From Vulcanimicrobiota bacterium (lineage in GTDB: Bacteria > Vulcanimicrobiota > Vulcanimicrobiia > Vulcanimicrobiales > Vulcanimicrobiaceae), in NCBI GenBank assembly GCA_028287525.1, contig JAQBPM010000267.1:1-43247 (forward strand): a stretch of 43,247 nucleotides of DNA, in the 5' to 3' direction. Shown here in pieces: positions 7,934-17,018 of the stretch. The position numbers and the translations under genes are program-made. The notes under the pieces were generated by a model. It was not told the origin of the DNA and searched no databases. It worked only from the letters and a program-made list of their open reading frames with translations. Position 1 is the stretch's first letter, and each line of letters begins with the position of its first letter.

Positions 7934-8541
7934 TGACTGCACCGGTCATCGCCTATCGCGAGAACGTAGCGTACCGCAGGCGCAAACGCGCCCTCGACCT
8001 CATCATCGGCGCCTGCGCCCTGTTGGTCGCGCTGCCGATCCTCGTGATCGCCGCAATCGCAATCCGTCTCGAAGACGGCGGCGCGATTTTCTTCCGTCAG
8101 CGCCGCGTCGGTCGTTTCGGGCGCGTCTTCACGATCTACAAGCTGCGGACGATGGGGCGCGCGGATTGCGTCGACGCGCTCTCCCCGACCTCCGGCAACG
8201 ACGCTCGGGTGACGCGCGTCGGCGCGGTATTGCGCAAGACGTCGATCGACGAGCTTCCGCAGCTGATCAACGTGCTCCGGGGCGAGATGTCGGTGGTCGG
8301 GCCGCGGCCGGAGATGCCGTTCATCGTCAAGCGCTACGAGCCGTGGCAGCACTTGCGCCACCTCGCAACACCCGGCATCACGGGCCTGTGGCAGACGACC
8401 TGCCGATCCCGCGTTCCGTTGCATCGCCCCGAAGCGACGCAGATCGATCTCGAATACGTGCGAACCGCCTCGACGGGCACGGATAGCCGCATCGTTCTGC
8501 GCACTTTTCGCGCCCTGCTGCGAGCAGACGGAGCCTACTAA
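7933..8541 (+). CDS. Priming glycosyltransferase (bacterial sugar transferase, WcaJ/WbaP type)
   Basis: 202 aa, the catalytic-domain-only form. A membrane hairpin at ~16-42 (KRALDLIIGACALLVALPIL) is followed by FFRQRRVGRFGRVFTIYKLR and LRKTSIDELPQLINVLRGEM with the catalytic Asp106-Glu107 pair. SVVGPRPEMPF and TPGITGLWQ follow. The enzyme transfers a sugar-1-phosphate from a UDP-sugar to undecaprenyl phosphate, the first committed step of repeat-unit assembly on the inner membrane. Which sugar it transfers cannot be read from the sequence. It is coupled to the export gene by a one-base overlap and abuts the dehydrogenase gene with no gap. Confidence 0.93.
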   Translation: MTAPVIAYRENVAYRRRKRALDLIIGACALLVALPILVIAAIAIRLEDGGAIFFRQRRVGRFGRVFTIYKLRTMGRADCVDALSPTSGNDARVTRVGAVLRKTSIDELPQLINVLRGEMSVVGPRPEMPFIVKRYEPWQHLRHLATPGITGLWQTTCRSRVPLHRPEATQIDLEYVRTASTGTDSRIVLRTFRALLRADGAY

Positions 8542-9846
8542 GTGACGATTCCCAAGACTATCTGCATCATCGGCACGGGGTACGTCGGAATGGCGAGCGC
8601 GATCGGGCTCGCCGAGCTCGGCCATCAGGTGTACGGCTACGACATCCAACCGGAGCGCGTCCGCGCGCTTCAGCGCGGAATCACGCCGTATAACGAAGCC
8701 GGGATCGAGGAGCCGCTTCAGCGGCATCTAGGAACCGGACGCATCGCGTTCTTCGAGGACCTCGCCCAAGCCGTCGGCCAGGCCGATTTCGTGATCGTCA
8801 CCGTCGGAACGCCGTCACTCGAAGACGGCGCGGCAGACCTCTCCGCGGTGCGGGATGCGATCTCCACGATCGTTCCCGTCATGCCCGAACATGCCGTGAT
8901 CGTGCTGCGCTCAACGGTGCCGGCCGGCACGACCAACCAGTTTGCCGAGCAATACGACGCGGAGTTCATCTACGCACCCGAGTTTCTGCGGGAAGGATCG
9001 GCGATAGCCGATTTCCTCAATCCGGACCGCATCGTCATCGGAGCCGCGTCGATGCCCGCCGGCCAGCACTACGCGCGGCTTCTCGCCGCGCTCGATCGCC
9101 CCGTCCTGGTCACTTCGTATCGCAATGCGGAACTCGTCAAGAGCGTTTCGAACGCCTTCTTGGCGCTGAAGATCAGCTTCGCGAACGAGGTCGCCAACTT
9201 GTGCGACGTGCTGGACGCGGACGCCCTCGAAGTGCTGCGCGGCGTCGGAGAGGATCGCCGGATCGGCGGAGAGTTTCTTGCGCCGGGGATCGGTTTCGGC
9301 GGACCCTGCTTCGAGAAAGACGTGAAGAGCTTGTGCCACGTCGCCCGGCTGCACGGTGCGCCGCCCGAGCTGCTGACAGCGACCTTGCGCGTCAACGAGT
9401 CGCAGCCGCGCCGTATCGTCGACGTCCTCGAAGAGGAGCTCGGCGGCCTGGGCGGCGCGCGCATCGCGGTCTGGGGACTCACGTTCAAGGCGGGCACCGA
9501 CGACGTTCGCGACTCGCTCGCCTTGCGCATCGTCGACGATCTGCGCGCTCGCGGCGCTGTGCCGCTCGCATACGACCCCGCGATCGCGCTGCACCCCGAG
9601 ATTCGCTGCGAGGTCGCCTTCTCCGCACTCGAGGCCCTGGATCGCGCCGATGGATTGCTGGTCCTCACGGAGTGGCCGGAGTTCGCCGCGATCTCGCCCT
9701 ACGCGGTCGCCGCGCGACTCCAGGGCGACGTCGTCGTAGACGGCCGAAACGTACTCGACCCGCAATCCTACGCGGCGGCCGGCCTTCGCTTTCGCGGCGT
9801 CGGCCGTCGCCCTGCAACCACGTTGCCGCTGGCCGCGGCGAGCTGA
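8542..9846 (+). CDS. UDP-glucose 6-dehydrogenase family enzyme
   Basis: 434 aa from GTG 8542, directly after the previous stop. The Rossmann motif GTGYVGMASAIGLAELGH lies at ~11-28; the central domain has YAPEFLREGSAI and VKSVSNAFLALKISFANEV. The catalytic cysteine is Cys256 in GFGGPCFEKDVKS, and the C-terminal domain has WGLTFKAGTDDVRDS. This family oxidises UDP-glucose (or GDP-mannose and similar) to the uronic acid with two NAD+. UDP-glucose is the likeliest substrate because a UDP-glucuronate decarboxylase-like gene lies in the same operon. Cytoplasmic. All key residues are present and the length is normal. Confidence 0.9.
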   Translation: MTIPKTICIIGTGYVGMASAIGLAELGHQVYGYDIQPERVRALQRGITPYNEAGIEEPLQRHLGTGRIAFFEDLAQAVGQADFVIVTVGTPSLEDGAADLSAVRDAISTIVPVMPEHAVIVLRSTVPAGTTNQFAEQYDAEFIYAPEFLREGSAIADFLNPDRIVIGAASMPAGQHYARLLAALDRPVLVTSYRNAELVKSVSNAFLALKISFANEVANLCDVLDADALEVLRGVGEDRRIGGEFLAPGIGFGGPCFEKDVKSLCHVARLHGAPPELLTATLRVNESQPRRIVDVLEEELGGLGGARIAVWGLTFKAGTDDVRDSLALRIVDDLRARGAVPLAYDPAIALHPEIRCEVAFSALEALDRADGLLVLTEWPEFAAISPYAVAARLQGDVVVDGRNVLDPQSYAAAGLRFRGVGRRPATTLPLAAAS

Positions 9847-9852
9847 GGTGTC

Positions 9853-11202
9853 ATGACCATCGATCGCATCACTGGATTGCTTCGCCGCCAATGGCTGGTC
9901 GTCGCAATCGTCCTGGCCATCGGCGTGATGGCGTACTTCACCCTGCAGGAGAGGATGCGGACGTTCAACGCGACCGCGTCGATCCTCGGCGTCGCCGCTC
10001 CATCGCAGAACGCCGCGGCCCTGGATCCGCAGAAAGACCCGACGCAGTCTGCGGTGACGCCGCAAGATCTCCCCAGCTTGATCACGAGCTCCACGGTCGT
10101 GCAGCGGGTCGGCCGCGATCTTCACCTCTCGTTGAACGACACGATGAAGCTTGCCGGTGAAGTGAGAGTCCGGCCGCCGGCGTCCAACGTCATCCAGATC
10201 ACGGTGACGGACCGCAATCCGCGCCGCGCCGTCGCAGCCGCGAACGCATTCTCGACCGAGATCCAAGCGCTCGAGCGCGAGATCGCGACGTCGCGCTACG
10301 GATCGTTGATCGCCGACCTCCGATCGCAGCTCCAAAGCCGACGCGACGTGCTGGCCGGGATCGACTCCAAGCTGGCCGCCGTTTCGGCTCAGGATCCGTA
10401 CATCACGACGGAGGCCGGCACGACGGCGATCAACACCCAGCTGGTCGCGACGCTGCACCAGCGCGATGCGATACGCGCCACCATGCAGGGCGACGCATCG
10501 GCTGCGCAGTTCGCCGCGGCGCGCCCGCAGCTCACCCGGCAGCTCGCGTCGCGCGAGATCATCGACAAGAATCCAACGTTCAACAGCCTGCGGGAACAAT
10601 ATGGCAAGGATCTCGCGCAGCTCAACGTCGCGCTGGCAGGGTACACCGACGCATTTCCGGGCCTCGCCGGCCAAAAGTCGCAAGTCGGACGCGAAGGCCA
10701 GATGCTCTCGGACCTGCAAACGCGCGAGACGGCGCAGCCCGCCAAGAGCGAATCGTACGTCGCCGCAATGCTGGACAAGAACAAGGCCGACGCAGCGTAC
10801 GCGAGCGATCGCGCGCAGCTCGCGACGTTCGACGCGGTGATCGCCGACCTCACGCAGCATCTCAGCGCGAGCCGCACCTCCGGCCTCTCCGTAGCGGCAC
10901 TCCGTCGCGAGCGGGAAGCCGGCGACCAGGCGTTTGCGCGCCTTTCGGATCGGCTGGCAACCGCGATGGCGGATCGATCGCAAGCCGCGGCGATCGCGCC
11001 CGCGGTCGTGATCGATCAGGCGACCTTCGCGAGCCCGTCGTTGTTGTCGCAGCCGCGCGTCCTGGGCACCGCGCTGGCAATCGCGTTCCTGTGGCTCGCT
11101 CTCACGCTCGCGTTCCTCGTGGACGCGTCGGACAAGCGGCTGCGCACGCGAACGACGATCGAAGATCTCTACGGCAGCCCCGTGCTGACCGACGTCGGAT
11201 AG
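9853..11202 (+). CDS. Wzz/GumC-type chain-length determinant protein
   Basis: 449 aa. It has one membrane segment near each end: QWLVVAIVLAIGVMAYFTL at ~14-32 and LGTALAIAFLWLALTLAFLV at ~399-418. A long, Ala/Gln/Asp/Arg-rich region between them is likely a periplasmic coiled-coil. The C-terminal cytoplasmic tail ends TTIEDLYGSPVLTDVG, the usual linker that meets a BY-kinase. Such proteins set polymer length together with Wzy and the kinase. ATG 9853 follows GAGGTG by a few bases. The gene for the kinase partner follows 14 nt later as a separate protein, as in Firmicutes CpsC/CpsD. Confidence 0.85.
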   Translation: MTIDRITGLLRRQWLVVAIVLAIGVMAYFTLQERMRTFNATASILGVAAPSQNAAALDPQKDPTQSAVTPQDLPSLITSSTVVQRVGRDLHLSLNDTMKLAGEVRVRPPASNVIQITVTDRNPRRAVAAANAFSTEIQALEREIATSRYGSLIADLRSQLQSRRDVLAGIDSKLAAVSAQDPYITTEAGTTAINTQLVATLHQRDAIRATMQGDASAAQFAAARPQLTRQLASREIIDKNPTFNSLREQYGKDLAQLNVALAGYTDAFPGLAGQKSQVGREGQMLSDLQTRETAQPAKSESYVAAMLDKNKADAAYASDRAQLATFDAVIADLTQHLSASRTSGLSVAALRREREAGDQAFARLSDRLATAMADRSQAAAIAPAVVIDQATFASPSLLSQPRVLGTALAIAFLWLALTLAFLVDASDKRLRTRTTIEDLYGSPVLTDVG

Positions 11203-11216
11203 GAGTGTCCACTTCG

Positions 11217-11861
11217 ATGGAATCGCTCAAAGAGAACTTTCGCATTCTGCGGATTCGCGTCGAGTCGCAAACCGCGCTGCCGGCGATCGTGGTGGTCAGT
11301 GCGGCGATGTCCGGCGACGGTACGACGTACGTCGCGTCGGGTCTCGCGCGCGCGTTCGCCGAGGCCGGGCATCGGACGCTGCTGCTGGAAGCGAACACGG
11401 CGCGCCCGGGCGTCGCGGAGAGCCTCGACATCCGGCCGATACCGCCGACGTGCACTGCGGTCGGACTCCACGCGCGCCAAGCCGACGTGCCGGGTCTGTG
11501 GGTCACCGCATTGCGCGGCGGGCCGGCGGACGGGACGATCCGCGAACTCACCAGTCGGTTGCGAAGCGAGTTCGCCGTCACCGTGATCGACGCGGCGGCG
11601 ATCCCGACGTCCAGTACCGCGCTCCAATTCTCCCATGCCGCCGACGCGCTGCTCGTGGCGGTGCGAACGGGGCGCCGGGCTTGCGTCGCCGATCAAGAGC
11701 TCCTGCGGCTGATCGGCGATGGTGACGTGCGTCTGCTCGGCATCGTGCCGACGAAAGCGCGAGGCCGCCGCCTTTCCCCGCCGCTGAGCACGCCGCAGCT
11801 CGTTCCCGAAGTCGTCGATTCGCCGGCGCACTTTGCGCCCCGCGCCGGCGCCCGGGGATAG
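11217..11861 (+). CDS. BY-kinase homologue with degenerate P-loop (CpsD/EpsB-like)
   Basis: 214 aa. The fold signature is present, with MESLKENFRILRIRVES at the start, followed by IVVVSAAMSGDGTTYVASGL and TLLLEANTARPGV. The Walker A lysine is replaced: the position of K in the usual PGEGKST is Thr36 in SGDGTTY. The Walker A' DAD becomes EAN (Glu58-Asn60). A Walker B-like VTVIDAA (Asp125) remains. The C-terminus (after ~190) has no tyrosine cluster. This should not bind or hydrolyse ATP like a normal BY-kinase; a structural or regulatory role with Wzz is more likely. ATG 11217 fits AGGAG at 11201-11205 better than the GTG at 11205, which overlaps it. Confidence 0.8.
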   Translation: MESLKENFRILRIRVESQTALPAIVVVSAAMSGDGTTYVASGLARAFAEAGHRTLLLEANTARPGVAESLDIRPIPPTCTAVGLHARQADVPGLWVTALRGGPADGTIRELTSRLRSEFAVTVIDAAAIPTSSTALQFSHAADALLVAVRTGRRACVADQELLRLIGDGDVRLLGIVPTKARGRRLSPPLSTPQLVPEVVDSPAHFAPRAGARG

Positions 11862-11862
11862 C

Positions 11863-12831
11863 ATGGCCGTTCTGGTAACGGGCGGAGCCGGATTTCTCGG
11901 CAGCCATCTCGTCGATCGCCTGGTGCGCGACGGGAACGACGTCATCGTCGCGGACAACCTTTCGACCGGCCGGATCGGCAACCTCGGCCCGGCGCTCTCG
12001 GCGGCGAGCGCGACGCTGGTGTACGTCGACGTCGCTTCACCGACCGCCGAGCTGCGGGCTGCGATCGAAGCCGCGTCGGCGGACCCCATCGATGCGATCT
12101 TCCACCTTGCCTCCCCGGCCAGCCCGGAAGCCTACGACGCGAATCCGTGGGAAACGCTGGCCGTCAACGCGCTGGGTACGATGTCCCTGATCGAGCTTGC
12201 GCTCGAGCGCGACGCCCTCATGCTCTTCGCGTCCACGTCCGAGGTGTACGGAGATCCCGGCGTTCATCCGCAGCCGGAGTCGTATTTCGGCAACGTCAAC
12301 CCGGTGGGCCCGCGAGCCTGTTACGATGAAGGCAAGCGCTTCGGTGAAGCCGCGATATCCGTTGCGATCCGGCGACGCGGTTTGAACGGACGCATCGTGC
12401 GTCTGTTCAACTGCTACGGGCCGCGAATGGACATCGGCGACGGACGGCTCGTTCCGGCGCTGCTCGCCGCGGCGACCGCGGGCGAACCCCTGCCAATTCA
12501 CGGGAGCGGGCTTCAGACGCGTTCGATGACGTACGTCGACGACGTCGTCGACGGGTTGATACGGGTTGCCGTGTCGTCCGGGGCCTATGACCCGGTGAAT
12601 CTCGGCAGCGAAGAAGAGCACACCGTCGTGGAGATCGCGCACGAGGTCGCTGCAGCGGTGGGGACGGCGTACGACGCCGTTCACCTTGCCCCGCGCCCGG
12701 AAGACCCGCACCGCCGGCGGCCCGACATCACGCGGGCGCGGCAGCTGGGCTGGTCGCCCACGACGCCGCTGCAGGAAGGGCTGCGCCGGACGTACGCCTG
12801 GTATCGCGCCTATGGGCTCCAGTATGCGTAA
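11863..12831 (+). CDS. NAD-dependent epimerase/dehydratase, UDP-glucuronate decarboxylase-like
   Basis: 322 aa short-chain dehydrogenase of the extended type. The NAD site VTGGAGFLGSHLVDRLV lies at ~5-21. ASTSEVYGDPGVHPQPESYF, then NPVGPRACYDEGKRFGE carry the catalytic Tyr154 and Lys158. The 'TSEVYGDP-HPQ...GPRACYDEGKR' string is typical of UDP-glucuronate decarboxylase (UXS), which turns UDP-glucuronate into UDP-xylose. A dTDP-glucose 4,6-dehydratase or other C4-epimerase role is less likely. The dehydrogenase gene upstream would supply the substrate. ATG 11863 is preceded by GGGGA and lies one base after the kinase stop. Confidence 0.85.
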   Translation: MAVLVTGGAGFLGSHLVDRLVRDGNDVIVADNLSTGRIGNLGPALSAASATLVYVDVASPTAELRAAIEAASADPIDAIFHLASPASPEAYDANPWETLAVNALGTMSLIELALERDALMLFASTSEVYGDPGVHPQPESYFGNVNPVGPRACYDEGKRFGEAAISVAIRRRGLNGRIVRLFNCYGPRMDIGDGRLVPALLAAATAGEPLPIHGSGLQTRSMTYVDDVVDGLIRVAVSSGAYDPVNLGSEEEHTVVEIAHEVAAAVGTAYDAVHLAPRPEDPHRRRPDITRARQLGWSPTTPLQEGLRRTYAWYRAYGLQYA

Positions 12832-12840
12832 GGCCGCGCA

Positions 12841-14193
12841 GTGATCGCTGCGGCGCGGCCGGCGCGCGCGGCGTCGGATTGGTCGCTGAACGGTGTGGTC
12901 GCCTGGTGGCGGGCGCGTCCGTGGATGCCGATCGCCATCGTGCTCGTGCTCTGGGCGATCATGCCGGGAATTCGGCGCCTCATCGACTGGCGGATCGGCT
13001 TCAACTACATCGCCGTGGCGAGCATCGTGCCGCTGCTTGCGCTTCTCCCGTTCGCGGTGCTCGTGCTGTATCGGGACCATGCCAAGTACCGGCGCTCGAT
13101 CGCTCTGTGCGCGTGGCTGTGGGCGGGCGGTTTCGGTTATTCCCTCGTCGTCGGCCTCGCGGCCGGCAATGGGCTGGCGGCCATCTACTCCGCGCTCAAT
13201 TTCATTCTGCCGATGTTCTTCGGATTGTGGGTCGCGCGGCTGGACATCGCACCGGAAGCGCTGAGCGAGCGGGTCGCGTCGATCGCGCTTTGGATTGCGA
13301 CGGGGCTGGCGATGTACGCGGTCTTTCAGTACGTCGCACTGCCCGAGTGGGACGCGGCGTGGATGCGGAACACGAACATCATCAGCGTCGGATACCCGGC
13401 GCCGTTCCAATTTCGTCCGTTCTCGACGCTCAATGCGCCGGGTCCGTTCGCCGACTTTCTGGTTGCGGTGCTCCTGTTGAACCTGCCGCGCCTCAAACGC
13501 CCCTCGTGGCTGCAGCTCGTGCAGATCATGCTCGTCGCCGGCGTCCTCGTGCTCACCATGGTGCGAACTGCGTGGATCGCCGCGCTCGTGGGCGTGTTCG
13601 CCTACCTGCTGATGAGTCCGAATCGCGCGAAGAACCTCGCGGTCTTCAGTCTTGTCGGCATCGTCTGCGCGCTGCTGGTGTTCAATGCCGGCGTTCTGCT
13701 GGGGAACGACCAGGCGGGGAGCGACCTCTCGCGCCGCTTCGAGACGCTCGGAAATCTGCAAAGCGATAGCTCGTACAATGACCGCCAGTCATATTTCGGC
13801 GACAAGCTGCAGATTGCGCTAAGCCAGCCGACGGGCGGTGGTCTTGGTCTGCTGGGAACCGCGGCGAAGCTGGGCTCCGCCCAACAGGTCGTCGACTTCG
13901 ACAACGGCTACATCGGGCGACTCACCGAGATGGGATACTTCGGGACGGCCTGCTACCTCGCGACGCTGGCCGCCGGCCTCGCGCTGGCGTGGCGGTATTG
14001 GGCCGAGGCGCGCCGGCGGGGGAGTCCGCGTGAAGCCGCGTTCGGCGCCGCCGTGTTCGCGTTGCAGTTAACGTTGGCGCTCAGCGACACCTCGAGCGAT
14101 CATCACAATCAGTTCATGGGGATCTTCTTCTGGCTCAGCCTCGCGCTGATCTGCTGCCGTCACGAACGCATCAGGAGAGCGGTGCGAGCGTGA
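12841..14193 (+). CDS. O-antigen ligase/polymerase-like membrane protein (Wzy_C type)
   Basis: 450 aa with about 10-12 hydrophobic segments, for example WMPIAIVLVLWAIMPGI, then IVPLLALLPFAVLVLY, then FSLVGIVCALLVFNAGVLLG. The family landmarks FSTLNAPGPFADFL and VLTMVRTAWIAALVGVF match the Wzy_C/O-antigen ligase pattern. A larger periplasmic-type loop follows near 290-345 with QSDSSYNDRQSYF. The likely role is polymerising lipid-linked repeat units on the outer face of the inner membrane; ligation to another acceptor cannot be excluded. GTG 12841 has no strong ribosome site, so the start is less sure. The stop overlaps the next gene's GTG. Confidence 0.82.
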   Translation: MIAAARPARAASDWSLNGVVAWWRARPWMPIAIVLVLWAIMPGIRRLIDWRIGFNYIAVASIVPLLALLPFAVLVLYRDHAKYRRSIALCAWLWAGGFGYSLVVGLAAGNGLAAIYSALNFILPMFFGLWVARLDIAPEALSERVASIALWIATGLAMYAVFQYVALPEWDAAWMRNTNIISVGYPAPFQFRPFSTLNAPGPFADFLVAVLLLNLPRLKRPSWLQLVQIMLVAGVLVLTMVRTAWIAALVGVFAYLLMSPNRAKNLAVFSLVGIVCALLVFNAGVLLGNDQAGSDLSRRFETLGNLQSDSSYNDRQSYFGDKLQIALSQPTGGGLGLLGTAAKLGSAQQVVDFDNGYIGRLTEMGYFGTACYLATLAAGLALAWRYWAEARRRGSPREAAFGAAVFALQLTLALSDTSSDHHNQFMGIFFWLSLALICCRHERIRRAVRA

Positions 14194-17018
14194 CCGCAGC
14201 TCACAACGCCGTCGGCCGTATCGTGCGCAACGGGATGAGCGGGGCAGGCGCTCGCATCCTAATGATGGTGGTGGGGTTCGCCCTCACGCCCTACATCGTC
14301 CACTCGCTGGGATTTTTGGACTTCGGCTTGTGGGCGACGGTCGGCGCGCTGGCCGGATACCTGGGCATCCTCGACTTCGGACTCGGCGGCTCGTTCGTCA
14401 AGTTCATCGCGCAGTATGTCGAGCGCAACGAGCACGCGTCGGCACGCCAAGTCATCACCTTCGGCATGCTGTTCTACCTCGGCTTCGGGATTCTGACGGC
14501 CGTGCCGGTGTTTCTATGCGCACCAGCGCTCGTCCATTTGTTCAAGATGCCGGCGGAGGCGTATCCGCACGCCGTAGCGGTGTTCCGGGCCCTGTTCGTG
14601 ATCTTGATCGCGTCGCTGGCCTTCGGAATACTGGGGAGCTGCATCATAGCGGTCCACCGGCTCGACTTGGCGAGCCGCAACAACATCGTCGGGTACGCGG
14701 TCTACGCCGCCCTCGTCGCCGTGCTGCTCCACCTGCACCGCGGCATCTTCGGCGTCATCGCGGCGCAGGCTGCGCAAGTTGCCGTGACCGCGACGTTGCA
14801 TTACTTCACCGCACGGCGCCTTTTCGGTCCGGTTTGGCACGATCCGCGGCGCTTGGACCCCCGGATCGTCAAGCAGATGTTCAGCTTCGGCGGTTGGACG
14901 CAGCTCACGACGATCTTCAACGTGATCATGTTCGACGCCGGACGGTTCCTCTCGGCCGGCATCGTGGGCGTCTCGAGCGTTACCTATTATGAGATCGGCG
15001 GCAGGCTGGCATACATTTCGCGCGGACTACCCGGCTATCTGCTCGATGCGCTTCCGCCCGCGGCGGCGGCGGCGGACGCACGCGGCGACCGCGAAGAGGT
15101 GCGTCACATTTCGGTCAGCACGGCACTCTATTTCCTGCTCGTTACGACGCTGCTCGCGGGCTTCGTCTGGGGCGCTTGCGGCCCGATCATGCGCGTTTGG
15201 TTCGGGACCGATCACCCCTACGTGCACGATATCGTGCTCTGCCTAACCCTCGCATACGTGGTCAGCTCCGGCGCAGCCGTGCGGGTCACCGTCGTTCGTT
15301 CGCTGGGTCGGCCCGAGCTCGAGACCGCGTGCGTTGCGTCCGGAGCGGCCGCGACCGTCGCGGCTACGCTGCTGCTGGTGCCGCACCTCGGCGTGGTGGG
15401 CGCCGCGCTGGGCTACTCAGCGGGATGGATTGCGTACTCGGTGTGCTCGCTCGTCGTCGACAGACGCGGGAACGTATACGAGTGGTGGCATTCCACCGGA
15501 GACGCTTCGTTGCGGATCATGGCGGTCGGCGTCTTCAGCGCCCTCGGATTGAAGGACGCGGTCGATCTGCCGTGGATCGCTGGCCTGTTCGCGCACCGCG
15601 TAACGGGATTGTTCGCGCTGGCCGCGTCCGGCGTGCTGTACGTGCTCGCCTTCACGCTGCTGATCTGGGCGGTCGGCGCCTGGCGTTTCGAGGAGCGGCG
15701 ATTCGTGCACGTCGCGACGCGACTGCGCGGTGTCCTGCTCCCAGCGTCGCGCTCGATCGCGATCGTCGCGCTTGCGGCGGGCGCCCTCGTGGCGTCGGTC
15801 GCGTCGGCAACGACGGCCGCGGCACCAGCAAGCGAAACCCCGCGCTCGGCCGCAAGCTTCGTCGACTCGGTGGGGATGAATCTGCATCTGGCATACGGCG
15901 ACACGCCGTACGCCAACGTCGATCGCGTCGCGCAGCTGCTCACGGCTCTGCACGTGCGCCACGTGCGCGACGGCGTCGAACCGGGCCGGACGGATCTGTG
16001 CGCCGCTGCGCAGCGCCTCTCGCGAAACGGCATCCGGTTCACGTACATCACCAAGCCCAATCTCGACGGCGCGGGGCTCGCTGCGTGGCGCCGCTGCGTC
16101 GGCCGTTCGATCGAAGCGTACGAAGCGCCCAACGAGTACAACACGAGCCATCCTGCCGCGGACGGCGACTGGGTCGCGACGATCCGCGCGTATCAGCGTT
16201 CGCTCTATCGCTCGGTCAAGTCGGATCCCGCACTTGCGGATCTGCCCGTGATCGGTCCGTCCTTCTCGACCATAGCGGCGTACGCGCAGGTCGGCGATCT
16301 CTCAACGAGCATGGACCGCGGCAATCTGCACCAGTATTTTGCAGGCCGGCCGCCGGAGACGAACGGGTGGGGCGAGGGCGGTTATGGCAGCCTGCGCTAC
16401 GGGATCACCCACGCGCGAGAGGTCGCGGGCGCAAAGCCGATCGAGGTGACCGAAAGCGGTTACGGGACGGCACCGCGCCCGGAGATGGTTCCGCGGCCGA
16501 TTGCTGCGCGCTACATTCCGCGAATGTTTTTCACGCAGTACAACTCCGGGATCGAGCGCACGTACCAGTACGAGCTCTTCGACGAGGGCGGACCGCCCTT
16601 CGACACGTTCGGGCTTGCGGATGCTCACGGCGCGCCCAAACCGGCGTTCCTTGCCCTGGCGAGCATCATGCAGCTCCTCGCCGCGGCAGGCTCTCCATCG
16701 CATCCTTCGCCGGCGCTGCAGGTCGAAGTAAACGCGGCCGGCGCACCGGTTCGCCACACGTTGCTCGCCGGTCGCGACGGGATCTACCTCGCGCTGTGGC
16801 TCGAGTCGTCGGCGATCGATCCGAATACACTTCGCGAGGACCCGGTCCCGACGGCTCAAGCGACCGTCTCACTCGGAGTCCCGCTGGCCTCCGCGACCCG
16901 CTACGCGTCCGACGCCATGGGGACCCTGCAGCCGGTTCGGCTCGTTGCGGCGACCCGGCTCACGACCACGATCTCCGACGCGGTCACCATCCTCAAGCTC
17001 GTTCCGAGGCACTCATGA
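14190..17018 (+). CDS. Wzx-type flippase fused to a GH-A-like glycosidase domain
   Basis: 942 aa in one open frame. Residues ~1-515 are a MATE/Wzx polysaccharide flippase with roughly 12-14 membrane segments (IVRNGMSGAGARILMMVV at the start, GLWATVGALAGYLGILDFGL soon after). Residues ~520-543 (SIAIVALAAGALVASVASA) are one more membrane or signal-like segment. Residues ~556-942 are a glycosidase domain of the same family as the lipoproteins at 29218-33764. It has SFVDSVGMNLHLAYG, VRHVRDGVEPG, Glu649 in YEAPNEYN (acid/base position) and Glu755 in VTESGYG (nucleophile position). A Cys pair (604, 636) is spaced 32 residues exactly as in the three paralogues. I infer a glycosidase tethered outside the membrane beside the flipping site. 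A hidden internal start giving a separate secreted enzyme is possible. The GTG start overlaps the previous stop. Confidence 0.85.
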   Translation: MTAAHNAVGRIVRNGMSGAGARILMMVVGFALTPYIVHSLGFLDFGLWATVGALAGYLGILDFGLGGSFVKFIAQYVERNEHASARQVITFGMLFYLGFGILTAVPVFLCAPALVHLFKMPAEAYPHAVAVFRALFVILIASLAFGILGSCIIAVHRLDLASRNNIVGYAVYAALVAVLLHLHRGIFGVIAAQAAQVAVTATLHYFTARRLFGPVWHDPRRLDPRIVKQMFSFGGWTQLTTIFNVIMFDAGRFLSAGIVGVSSVTYYEIGGRLAYISRGLPGYLLDALPPAAAAADARGDREEVRHISVSTALYFLLVTTLLAGFVWGACGPIMRVWFGTDHPYVHDIVLCLTLAYVVSSGAAVRVTVVRSLGRPELETACVASGAAATVAATLLLVPHLGVVGAALGYSAGWIAYSVCSLVVDRRGNVYEWWHSTGDASLRIMAVGVFSALGLKDAVDLPWIAGLFAHRVTGLFALAASGVLYVLAFTLLIWAVGAWRFEERRFVHVATRLRGVLLPASRSIAIVALAAGALVASVASATTAAAPASETPRSAASFVDSVGMNLHLAYGDTPYANVDRVAQLLTALHVRHVRDGVEPGRTDLCAAAQRLSRNGIRFTYITKPNLDGAGLAAWRRCVGRSIEAYEAPNEYNTSHPAADGDWVATIRAYQRSLYRSVKSDPALADLPVIGPSFSTIAAYAQVGDLSTSMDRGNLHQYFAGRPPETNGWGEGGYGSLRYGITHAREVAGAKPIEVTESGYGTAPRPEMVPRPIAARYIPRMFFTQYNSGIERTYQYELFDEGGPPFDTFGLADAHGAPKPAFLALASIMQLLAAAGSPSHPSPALQVEVNAAGAPVRHTLLAGRDGIYLALWLESSAIDPNTLREDPVPTAQATVSLGVPLASATRYASDAMGTLQPVRLVAATRLTTTISDAVTILKLVPRHS

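Noticed and set aside
8911-10983. A 690-codon minus-strand frame opposite the dehydrogenase and Wzz genes
   Set aside because: Spans two unrelated well-supported genes on the other strand, is Arg/Asp/Gly-rich and shows no family motif.
15176-17011. A long plus-strand frame that reaches into the GT2 gene at 17015
   Set aside because: Only the part from 17015 on is protein-like; the earlier part is an Arg-rich +1 shadow of the flippase-glycosidase gene, so it is not a fusion.
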